DNA from: Candidatus Arcticimaribacter sp.
GTDB taxonomy: Bacteria; Bacteroidota; Bacteroidia; Flavobacteriales; Flavobacteriaceae
DNA length: 8,506 nucleotides
NCBI GenBank assembly: GCA_011526335.1
Contig: WTJB01000058.1
Coordinates: 1-8,506, forward strand
Direction: 5' to 3'
Below the pieces are notes generated by a model. It was not told the origin of the DNA. It saw nothing but the letters and a program-made list of their open reading frames with translations, and ran no database searches. Below are positions 1 to 7,197 of the stretch, in pieces. Within the stretch, counting starts at the first letter, position 1. Each line of letters starts with the position of its first letter. Position numbers and translations under genes: made by a program.

Positions 1-1012
1 CTTGATATAGGGGGCGCAATAAGGCATTGGGAGAAAAGCGTTCGGGCTGTTTTTCCAATTCATCCAAAATTTCTGCTTTGGAAAATGTGCGTTTTTGATC
101 CACCAAGATATACTCCTCTCCATCCCAGTCAATGCGTTCACGATGTCCCTTACTGAGGTAAAAAAGGTTTATTTTTCTCGGGTTTACCTGAGGGGAATAA
201 GAGGATTTATACGCTGACTGGATGGCCGATGTCGTTTCTGTTACGTTTTGAAAGGCTATTTCTTCTGTCAATTCCCGCTTCACATACGGGGCAAACAAAG
301 ATTTTAAACGGGCATTATCACCATCTACAATCACCAAGCCTTGATCGCCAAAAAGTTGATGAACCAATCGGCGCGTCGCTTCCGCTAGACTGGCTGAGGG
401 GTGGTAGGCTTGTTTTATCCATGCTTTTAGTTCTTTTGCCGCATTGTTATTTCCCAATGCAGAAAAAAACAATTCAAAAACGGCATCAAGGCCTTGGGTA
501 TTCATTTGTCCAACAGCGCCTTCGGATTCCCTGCTCCACTTGTACTTTTTCCCCTGATGATAGAAAAAAGAAATTTCTTCAAAATCGTGGTCTTCAGAAG
601 CCATCCAAAAAACAGGGACAAAATCAGCTTCGGGATAGGTTTGTTTTAGCTGCTGACATAGATTGATTACCGAGATGATTTTATATAAAAAATACAAAGG
701 CCCGGTCAATATATTTAATTGATGACCCGTCGTAACGGTGTAGGTTGTATTCTCAGCGAGCAACTGTATATTCTCTACCGAAGGGCCCTCTGTTACCCCT
801 ATTTTGTGATAATCTTCCGAAAGAACTTCCGTCAAAACCTTTCGATGAGAAGCCGGAAAAGCAGCCGATTTTTCGGCCATTTGCTCCTTAAAACTTTCCA
901 GGCTTGGGCGACGACCATAAAACGATTGTAAGTCAGGATGTTCATCCAACAAATCGCAAATTAAATCCGAAAAATACTGGGTAGATCGATACGGAATATG
1001 GGTGTTTGGCAT
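1..1012 (-). CDS. bshC: Bacillithiol biosynthesis cysteine-adding enzyme BshC (partial, 3' end outside window)
   Basis: Reading the minus strand from the ATG at 1012-1010 gives 337 uninterrupted codons that run off the left edge. BshC is the putative ligase that adds cysteine to glucosaminyl-malate in the last step of bacillithiol synthesis, a cytoplasmic low-molecular-weight thiol pathway. Family signatures are visible: TTGHQLNILTGPLYFLYK at about residues 94-111, PVFWMASEDHDFEE at about 133-146, GLVIVDGDNARLK at about 225-237, and SPNALLRPLYQ at about 327-337. Full-length homologues are about 530 aa, so roughly the last 190 residues, including the C-terminal coiled coil, are missing. The start is the first ATG in frame and matches the usual N-terminus of the family; no Shine-Dalgarno precedes it, as expected in Bacteroidota. 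The gene is divergent from the peptidase gene at 1104. bshA and bshB are not in this window. The plus-strand reading frames across this region are shadows. The assignment is secure from the motifs, but the biochemical role of BshC is family knowledge. Confidence 0.95.
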   Translation of the reverse strand, partial: MPNTHIPYRSTQYFSDLICDLLDEHPDLQSFYGRRPSLESFKEQMAEKSAAFPASHRKVLTEVLSEDYHKIGVTEGPSVENIQLLAENTTYTVTTGHQLNILTGPLYFLYKIISVINLCQQLKQTYPEADFVPVFWMASEDHDFEEISFFYHQGKKYKWSRESEGAVGQMNTQGLDAVFELFFSALGNNNAAKELKAWIKQAYHPSASLAEATRRLVHQLFGDQGLVIVDGDNARLKSLFAPYVKRELTEEIAFQNVTETTSAIQSAYKSSYSPQVNPRKINLFYLSKGHRERIDWDGEEYILVDQKRTFSKAEILDELEKQPERFSPNALLRPLYQ

Positions 1013-1103
1013 AGCCCCTTTTTGAGTAGTAAATATATTCCTAATTCAAAGAATATAAAAATATGCAGGAAAATATCTACTTTAGACCCATACACATTAA
1101 CAA

Positions 1104-3557
1104 ATGAAAAAAGCCGTTTTTCTTTTTATCAGCATCTTGAGTTTTTTAGGGTTTGCACAAGACACCTTACAGACCCCAGATGCATTTTTGGGATACCCAC
1201 TCGGAAGTCAATTTACCCGTCATCATCAAGTGATTGACTATGTAGAATACCTTGCCGAAAAATCGCCTTATGCGCAAACAAAATCATACGGAAAAACCTA
1301 TGAGGGCAGAACCCTGCAATTGGTGTATTTGTCTGCGCCAGAAAATTTAGCACAACTAGAAAGCTTACGGAAAGATCATTTGCGCAGTATCGGATACGAA
1401 ACCGGAGAACGTGAAACAACCCAAGAGTTTAGTGTTGTTTGGTTAAGTTATAATGTTCACGGAAATGAATCGACGAGTACCGAAGCGGCGCTAAAAACCT
1501 TACATACTTTAGTTACTGAAAAACAGGAATGGCTAAAAAACTTGATTGTTATTCTCGACCCCTGCATCAACCCTGATGGTAGAGACCGCTATGTAAATTG
1601 GTACAATCAGGTAAAAAGCACCCCCTTTGACACCAGCCCAACAGCCAATGAACATTTTGAAGAATGGCCCGGCGGACGATACAACCACTATTACTACGAC
1701 CTCAACCGAGATTGGGCTTGGTTAAGTCAAAAAGAAAGTCAGCAACGCTTACCGCAATACCTTGCTTGGATGCCCCAGATTCATGTTGATTTTCATGAAC
1801 AAGGTGTAGACAGCCCCTATTATTTTGCTCCAGCCGTAGAACCCTATCATGAAGTATTGACGGATTTCCAAAGGGAATTTCAAGTTACCATAGGGAAAAA
1901 TCATGCCCGTTATTTTGATCAAGAAGGGTGGCTTTACTTCACAGATGAAGTTTTTGACTTGTTGTACCCGGGATATGGCGACACCTACCCTATGTTGAAT
2001 GGTGGAATTGGAATGACCTATGAACAAGGGGGAAGTGGTCGTGCCGGACTAGGTATCATCAATGGTGTTGGAGATGTATTGAGTTTAAAAGATCGCATCG
2101 CTCACCATTACATCAGTGGTTTATCTACGGTAGAAGTCGCTTTCAATAATGTCAGCCGTCTCAATCAAGAATTTAAGCGCTATCATGCACAGCAAAAAGG
2201 GAAACACGCCCATTATGTTTTAAGCGGGAATAAGGATAAATTAAATGGGTTAAAAGATCTTCTAGCCCAACACGAAATCCCCGTAACGACCTTAGCGCAA
2301 GAAACCAAAATCAAAGGACTTGATTACAACACCCAAAAAACAAAAACCCTTGCCTATCCCTCAGGGGCTATGGTGGTGAATGGGAACGGAAAAAAAAGCC
2401 GCTTGATCCAAGCGTTGTTTGAACCCACCACATCCTATTCCGATTCGTTGACGTATGACATTACCTCTTGGTCATTGCCGTATGCTCACGGGCTGAATGC
2501 CATAGCAACCAACCAAAACTTAAGCACACAAGCTTTTAAAGAAAAAGAGCCGCAGCAGCAACTAGATCCTAATGCCTACGCCTATGCTGCCGAACGCAGT
2601 TCTTTAACGGACGGAAAGTTTCTTGCCGGCTTGATCAAAGCTGGTTTAAGAGTGTATTACAATACCGTTCCGTTAACCAATTCAGGAAAACGTTGGGAAA
2701 GAGGAAGTGTTTTTGTGTTGCGTGGGGAAAATCGTCAAGCAGAAAACCTAACAGAAACCATAGCCCAAATAGCCCAAAAAACAGGACAAGAGGTTACAGC
2801 AATTCGTTCTGGATTTTCGGATCAAGGTCCCGATTTGGGTTCCAATTCTATGCAGTTTATCACCAATCGTACGATTGGCATCCTAAAAAGTGATCAAGCG
2901 ACGCCAGCTGCCTATGGTGAGTTGTGGCACTTTTTTGAACAGCAACTTCATTATCCTTTAAAACAACTCAGCGATGACCGACTTTCTGAACGCTTTTTAA
3001 AAGATCTTGATGTGCTCATTATCCCCTCAGGATATTATCGTACCCTATTGGATAAAGAGGGGAATAATGCTTTAATGCAGTGGATACAAAAAGGAGGACG
3101 TGTGGTCGCCATCGGAAATGCTTTAAGGACTTTCGCCAATCACGATGCCTTTTCACTCACCCAAAAAACCGGAGAAGATGACGACGCTAAGGTGGCCTAC
3201 GGAGATCAAGAACGTGAAGCAATACGCTCTTCTATTTATGGAAGCATTTACAACGCTAGCATAGACAACACCCACCCTTTGGCAGCGGGATATGACAAAA
3301 ACTATTTTAGCTTAAAAACAAGAGCTACGGCCTATGCATTACTAGAAGGCAATGGTACCGTTGCTCATTTACCCAGAAACGCAAAACCGATTGCAGGATT
3401 TAGTGGAGATAAAGCCATTGCTTTACAAAGTGAATCTTTGTTAGTAGGAACAGAAAACTACGGTAGGGGTTCGGTTGTCTACTTTGTGGATAATCCGCTG
3501 TACCGCAACTTTTGGGAAAATGGAAAGTTGTGGTTGGTCAACGCCCTCTTTATGTAA
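1104..3557 (+). CDS. Secreted M14-family zinc carboxypeptidase-like protein with C-terminal GATase-like domain
   Basis: This 817-aa protein begins with a Sec signal peptide (MKK followed by a hydrophobic stretch to about residue 18). A likely signal peptidase I site lies after GFA, leaving Gln19 as the new N-terminus, a pattern common in Bacteroidota exported proteins. Residues about 30-345 form an M14 peptidase domain. Candidate zinc ligands are H119 and E122 in NVHGNES and H231 in DFHEQG. Substrate-binding candidates are R160 (NPDGR) and N201-R202 (LNRDW), and the catalytic Glu is probably E307 in MTYEQGG. All key residues appear present, so it should be an active metallopeptidase in the periplasm or outside the cell; its substrate cannot be read from sequence. 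The middle region (about 365-600) has no motif I recognise. Residues about 600-815 resemble a class I glutamine-amidotransferase-like fold (DVLIIPSGYYR, then GGRVVAIGN), but no Cys sits at the nucleophile turn. No type IX secretion C-terminal domain is obvious. The lipoprotein gene follows 42 bp downstream. Confidence 0.9.
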   Translation: MKKAVFLFISILSFLGFAQDTLQTPDAFLGYPLGSQFTRHHQVIDYVEYLAEKSPYAQTKSYGKTYEGRTLQLVYLSAPENLAQLESLRKDHLRSIGYETGERETTQEFSVVWLSYNVHGNESTSTEAALKTLHTLVTEKQEWLKNLIVILDPCINPDGRDRYVNWYNQVKSTPFDTSPTANEHFEEWPGGRYNHYYYDLNRDWAWLSQKESQQRLPQYLAWMPQIHVDFHEQGVDSPYYFAPAVEPYHEVLTDFQREFQVTIGKNHARYFDQEGWLYFTDEVFDLLYPGYGDTYPMLNGGIGMTYEQGGSGRAGLGIINGVGDVLSLKDRIAHHYISGLSTVEVAFNNVSRLNQEFKRYHAQQKGKHAHYVLSGNKDKLNGLKDLLAQHEIPVTTLAQETKIKGLDYNTQKTKTLAYPSGAMVVNGNGKKSRLIQALFEPTTSYSDSLTYDITSWSLPYAHGLNAIATNQNLSTQAFKEKEPQQQLDPNAYAYAAERSSLTDGKFLAGLIKAGLRVYYNTVPLTNSGKRWERGSVFVLRGENRQAENLTETIAQIAQKTGQEVTAIRSGFSDQGPDLGSNSMQFITNRTIGILKSDQATPAAYGELWHFFEQQLHYPLKQLSDDRLSERFLKDLDVLIIPSGYYRTLLDKEGNNALMQWIQKGGRVVAIGNALRTFANHDAFSLTQKTGEDDDAKVAYGDQEREAIRSSIYGSIYNASIDNTHPLAAGYDKNYFSLKTRATAYALLEGNGTVAHLPRNAKPIAGFSGDKAIALQSESLLVGTENYGRGSVVYFVDNPLYRNFWENGKLWLVNALFM

Positions 3558-3567
3558 ACCGTGGCAT

Positions 3568-3575
3568 TAAATTTG
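3568..3575 (+). promoter_or_regulatory. Candidate Bacteroidota -7 promoter element for the lipoprotein gene
   Basis: The octamer TAAATTTG is a perfect match to the TAnnTTTG -7 box of Bacteroidota primary sigma factor promoters. It lies in the short gap between the peptidase stop and the lipoprotein ATG, so a transcript starting a few bases after it would have a leader of about 15-20 nt. No good TTTG or TTG -33 box lies at the usual spacing of about 17-23 bp; the nearest candidate is the imperfect TTTATG near 3549-3554. An octamer with six fixed positions can arise by chance in AT-rich DNA, so this is only a candidate. If it is real, the lipoprotein can be expressed independently of the peptidase. 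Confidence 0.35.
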
Positions 3576-3599
3576 TGGATTTAAGGTAAACGTTATAGC

Positions 3600-4913
3600 A
3601 TGAAAATGATTTTTCGCTCCTTGATTTTCCTTTTTATTGCCGGATTATTTCTTTCGGGTTGCAGCATACTCAGCAAAAAAACGGATGAAAACCTGGTCGA
3701 TGTTACCTATATTATACCGGTCTATGAAACCACATCACAGTTGGCACAAAAAGTAAGTGTAGATCCTCCAAAAGATTATGCAGAAGCAGGAAAAATAGTG
3801 ACCTATCAGCATTATATTTTTATCAATAAACCCCATGAGGGAATTCATGTTGTAGACAATAGCGATCCTTCAAATCCACAAAACCTCCATTTTATTGCAA
3901 TCCCCGGGTCTTTGGACATGACCATTATTGATGACCATTTGTATAGCGATATGTTTTCAGCATTGGTGGTATTCGATATAAGCAGCATTAGCTCTCCAGA
4001 ACTTCTTGAAGAATTTACTGTGGAAGAGGTATTCTATTACAATCCCTACATGACTTTAGAAAGCACCGTTAGCTTTGATGCACTGGGAGACTATTTTCGC
4101 TATGAAGAAATCGACAACACCCTTGGCATCGTAACCTCTTGGCGAACCGAAATTCGAAAAGAACCGCTGGAAGATCAAGTATCGCATCGCTATTACACTC
4201 TTGAAGATGCGGAAATTGCTACTGCTACCGCTGCAGAAAACAACAATTTTGAAAATGTTTCTACAGCAGGATCCATGACACGATTTCTGCCGATAGAAAA
4301 CTATTTGTACACCATCAATTTTAATGAACTGGTGCTTTTTTCTATTGGTGAAGATTATCGTCCTTCCCGCTTTGCGCGCCTAGATACGGGAACACAAGCA
4401 GAAACCCTTTTCCAACTCAATGACTTGCTCTTTGTCGGCTCTACGACCGGTATGTTGATGTACGATGTTTCTAGCCCTGACAATCCTGGCTTCATCAATA
4501 GCATCGAACATTTTAGAAGTTGTGATCCCGTGGTCGCCGATTCCAATTATGCCTATGTCACCCTCCGCGGGGGAACAAATTGTTTTACCGAAACCAATGA
4601 ACTGCAAATTATCGACATTCGCGATCCGGAAAATTTGGAAGTAGTCGCACGACAAGTGATGTTCAATCCACACGGCTTGGCTATACATCAAGACCATCTT
4701 TTGGTGTGTGATGGAAGCGCTGGGATTAAAGTATTGGATGTAAGTGATCGTGAAAATCCAAGCGTAGTGGCAACCTCCTCTATTCCTTTTGCGTATGATA
4801 TTATCGTGGACTATCCAAGTGCCGTGGTCGTTGGCGAAGGAGTGATTTATCAATACGATCTAAGTGCCCTACCCGAAATCACAAAGACGGCTGAACTCAT
4901 CCTTTCTAATTAA
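3600..4913 (+). CDS. LVIVD-repeat lipoprotein, probable seven-bladed beta-propeller
   Basis: The 437-aa product has a lipoprotein signal peptide: MKMIFR, a hydrophobic run, and the lipobox LSGC with the lipidated cysteine at residue 21. The residues just after C21 (SILSKK) are not acidic, so the known Bacteroidota surface-export signal is absent and a periplasm-facing anchor is more likely. LVIVD-type repeats, which end in a hydrophobic-Asp strand followed by S/R-DP-x-NP, occur at about residues 81-93, 121-133, 284-296, 335-346 and 375-387. Weaker copies lie at about 245-253 and 413-421, for seven in all, consistent with a beta-propeller. Blades two and three are separated by about 110 residues instead of about 40, which implies an inserted segment at roughly 141-225. 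C308 and C328 are close enough to form a disulfide; C370 is a third. No catalytic motif is visible, so a scaffold or binding role in the envelope is inferred, not shown. The stop codon overlaps the stop of the convergent rimO. Confidence 0.85.
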   Translation: MKMIFRSLIFLFIAGLFLSGCSILSKKTDENLVDVTYIIPVYETTSQLAQKVSVDPPKDYAEAGKIVTYQHYIFINKPHEGIHVVDNSDPSNPQNLHFIAIPGSLDMTIIDDHLYSDMFSALVVFDISSISSPELLEEFTVEEVFYYNPYMTLESTVSFDALGDYFRYEEIDNTLGIVTSWRTEIRKEPLEDQVSHRYYTLEDAEIATATAAENNNFENVSTAGSMTRFLPIENYLYTINFNELVLFSIGEDYRPSRFARLDTGTQAETLFQLNDLLFVGSTTGMLMYDVSSPDNPGFINSIEHFRSCDPVVADSNYAYVTLRGGTNCFTETNELQIIDIRDPENLEVVARQVMFNPHGLAIHQDHLLVCDGSAGIKVLDVSDRENPSVVATSSIPFAYDIIVDYPSAVVVGEGVIYQYDLSALPEITKTAELILSN

Positions 4914-6214
4914 GCGGAGGGGATAGCGTACAAATCAAAGTCTGCAGCTTCAATGATTTTTAAATCGACAAACTCGCCTTGCTTTAGGTAATATTTGGTG
5001 GCATCAACCAACACCTCATTATCTACGTCTGGAGAGTCCATCTCGGTTCTCCCGACAAAGTGGTTTCCTTCTTTACGATCGATGATACAACGAAAGATTT
5101 TTCCTACTTTTTCTTGATTGAGTTCCCATGAAATTTGCGCTTGCAATTCCATGATTTCTGAGGCACGACGTTGTTTTTCTTCTTCTGGCACATCGTCTTC
5201 TAAGGTATGTGCATGCGTGTTTTCTTCATGAGAGTAGGTAAAACACCCTAAACGTTCAAAACGCATCTCTTTTACCCAGTTTTTTAAACACTCAAAATCC
5301 TCAAGGGTTTCTCCAGGATAGCCCACAATTAAACTAGTGCGTAGGCTTATCCCAGGAACGGCCGCTCTAAAATCGTTTAGTAATTGTGTTGTTTTTTCTT
5401 GGGTAGTTCCTCTTCGCATAGATTTCAATATCCGATCAGAAATGTGTTGCAAAGGGATATCTAGGTAGTTGCAAATCTTTGGTTCGCGCGTCATTACATC
5501 AAAAACATCCATCGGAAATCCTGTTGGAAAAGCATAGTGAAGACGAATCCATTCTATACCTTCTATCTGCGCCAAAGCCTCGAGGAGTTCGGCCAGGTTT
5601 CTCTTTTTATATAAATCCAAGCCGTAATAGGTCAGATCTTGAGCAATGAGTATCAGTTCTTTTACCCCATTTTTAGCAAGACTTTTGGCTTGTTTTACAA
5701 GATCCTCTATGGGGGTAGAACGGTGTTTTCCACGCATTAAGGGAATCGCACAAAAAGAACACGGACGGTCGCAACCTTCGGATATCTTAAAGTAGGCATA
5801 ATTTTTAGGCGTTGTCGTTACCCGTTCTCCTAAAAGTTCGTGTTTGTAATCGGCCTCAAGTGTTTTTAATAATTGTGGGAGTTCTGTAGTCCCAAAATAT
5901 TGATCTACCTGAGGGATTTCTTTTTCTAAATCAGGTTTATAGCGTTCGCTCAGACAGCCGGTAACGTAAACTTTATCGATTTCTCCTGCTTCTTTGCGCT
6001 GTATGTTTTCTAAAATCGTATTGACAGATTCTTCTTTGGCATTATCGATAAAACCACAGGTGTTTATGACGACTATATTCCCCTCTTCTTCATGAACCAC
6101 CTCTTTTCCACTGGCTTTTAGCTGCCCCATCAATACCTCTGAATCGTAAATATTTTTGGAACACCCCAGGGTGATGACATTGATTTTATTGGTCTGTGTG
6201 GACTTTGTGCGCAT
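4910..6214 (-). CDS. rimO: Ribosomal protein S12 methylthiotransferase RimO
   Basis: RimO is a radical-SAM enzyme with two iron-sulfur clusters that adds a methylthio group to a conserved aspartate of ribosomal protein S12. The 434-aa protein has the three expected parts. The N-terminal UPF0004 domain carries cluster cysteines C18 (TLGCSKN), C53 (NTCGF) and C87 (TGCLSE). The radical-SAM domain has C148, C152 and C155 in the pattern CDRPCSFC, followed by RGKHRS and the block AQDLTYYG. A C-terminal TRAM domain spans about residues 368-434. The length is normal for the family, and DLTYYGLDLY together with the TRAM sequence favours RimO over the tRNA enzyme MiaB. The start MRTKS is the one usual in Flavobacteriia homologues. 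The ATG lies 1 bp after the stop of the upstream hydrolase gene, which suggests translational coupling. The 3' end overlaps the plus-strand lipoprotein gene by 4 bp, leaving no intergenic space for a terminator. Confidence 0.97.
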   Translation of the reverse strand: MRTKSTQTNKINVITLGCSKNIYDSEVLMGQLKASGKEVVHEEEGNIVVINTCGFIDNAKEESVNTILENIQRKEAGEIDKVYVTGCLSERYKPDLEKEIPQVDQYFGTTELPQLLKTLEADYKHELLGERVTTTPKNYAYFKISEGCDRPCSFCAIPLMRGKHRSTPIEDLVKQAKSLAKNGVKELILIAQDLTYYGLDLYKKRNLAELLEALAQIEGIEWIRLHYAFPTGFPMDVFDVMTREPKICNYLDIPLQHISDRILKSMRRGTTQEKTTQLLNDFRAAVPGISLRTSLIVGYPGETLEDFECLKNWVKEMRFERLGCFTYSHEENTHAHTLEDDVPEEEKQRRASEIMELQAQISWELNQEKVGKIFRCIIDRKEGNHFVGRTEMDSPDVDNEVLVDATKYYLKQGEFVDLKIIEAADFDLYAIPSA

Positions 6215-6215
6215 A

Positions 6216-7193
6216 CTAAGGTAAAACTTGATTTAAAAAGTCTATCGTAGCCTTTCGGACCCCTTCAATATCACTAGAGACCAATTCACTTCCTATCTCA
6301 TGTGCTCCCGTATCCGGAAAAGCTTGTTCTTTTTTCAGTTCAGTAGGTGTTCCAAGTTCCTGAAACATTTCACGCATAGCGGCTACAGAAACAACAGGAT
6401 CTTGTTCGGTTTCGCTTTTGTAATAAAAGCCCGAAAAAACAGGAACCGTGATTTTATTAAAAGTTTCCGGCACCATGGCAGTTTCTAATAATTTCTGCAT
6501 CTGCACCGGTGCTTCCAAACGGTATTTGGTTGTCCAGTATTGTTTTTTCATCTCAGATGGGTTGGTCATTTCATGATACAGCCCCCCTTCTACTTGACGA
6601 ATGATTTGTAATCCCCAGGGCAATGTAGCGACAAAGTCAAGCGGATGATTGATCCGAATATTCGGAGCGTACAAGACCAAAGCAGCAAGTTCGGGATGAG
6701 CGGCAGCAAGGGCCAAGGCCAGCGTGCAACCCGTAGAGGTTCCCATTAAGATGACTTTTTTTCCGAGGAGTTTACCAACGGCAAGGGCTTCTCTTGCGCT
6801 ATCCAAAGATTTTTCGCCTGTATATTCTAACATCCCCACATCGGATTCCAAACCATGAGCATAAAGACGGGGTAGATAAATATTAGCACCAAGTGCCTTG
6901 GCTACTTCCTGATGCACAGGTGCGCCATCGGCTGTACTTCCAGAAAACCCATGAAGATAAACAATGGCGTATTCTGTTTGCTGAGGAATAGAATCCGCAA
7001 AAATAAGCTTGGATTCGTTGTCGGGTTTTATATTGGGATAAGCGGCATTTTGCTCGGCCACCCAAGCGGGTAAATCCGAAAAAGTAGCCTCAATGTTTGG
7101 CAGGGGTTTATCGATTATAGGTGCCTCTACTTTGGGTCCCATCAAAAGCAAGAGTACTAGGAGGGCCAAAAAACCCAATATGCGTTTAACCAT
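6216..7193 (-). CDS. Membrane-anchored or exported alpha/beta hydrolase of unknown substrate
   Basis: Starting from the ATG at 7193-7191 the product is 325 aa. An N-terminal hydrophobic segment (about residues 5-19, after MVKR) looks like a signal anchor or uncleaved signal peptide, which would place the enzyme on the periplasmic face of the inner membrane. The alpha/beta hydrolase fold is shown by the oxyanion motif YLHGFSGS (about 79-86), the nucleophile elbow GTSTG with S153, a probable acid D265 in EQDPVV, and the catalytic base H298 in TGAHEIGSE. The complete Ser-Asp-His triad indicates an active serine hydrolase (esterase, lipase-like or acyl hydrolase), but the substrate cannot be deduced. 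An in-frame ATG 48 bp upstream (7241) would add 16 residues and overlap ftsY by 44 bp. The downstream start is preferred because it lies 4 bp after the ftsY stop and gives a normal signal-anchor N-terminus. The gene is sandwiched between ftsY and rimO and is almost certainly co-transcribed with them. Confidence 0.88.
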   Translation of the reverse strand: MVKRILGFLALLVLLLLMGPKVEAPIIDKPLPNIEATFSDLPAWVAEQNAAYPNIKPDNESKLIFADSIPQQTEYAIVYLHGFSGSTADGAPVHQEVAKALGANIYLPRLYAHGLESDVGMLEYTGEKSLDSAREALAVGKLLGKKVILMGTSTGCTLALALAAAHPELAALVLYAPNIRINHPLDFVATLPWGLQIIRQVEGGLYHEMTNPSEMKKQYWTTKYRLEAPVQMQKLLETAMVPETFNKITVPVFSGFYYKSETEQDPVVSVAAMREMFQELGTPTELKKEQAFPDTGAHEIGSELVSSDIEGVRKATIDFLNQVLP

Positions 7194-7197
7194 AGTG

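Noticed and set aside
1013..1103. Possible divergent promoters between bshC and the peptidase gene (for example TACTTTAG at 1078-1085 on the plus strand, TATTCTTTG on the minus strand)
   Set aside because: Each deviates from TAnnTTTG by a base or by spacing, and neither has a TTG box at the right distance. Promoters must exist here or nearby, but I cannot place them with confidence.
229..1237. Plus-strand reading frames of 145, 70 and 79 codons opposite bshC and across the start of the peptidase gene
   Set aside because: They lie antisense to, or out of frame with, strongly conserved genes. Their translations are low-complexity or basic, with no recognisable domain.
4355..4853. Minus-strand reading frames of 63 and 157 codons inside the lipoprotein gene
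   Set aside because: They oppose a gene with a clear lipobox and repeated LVIVD motifs, and their own translations show no family signature.
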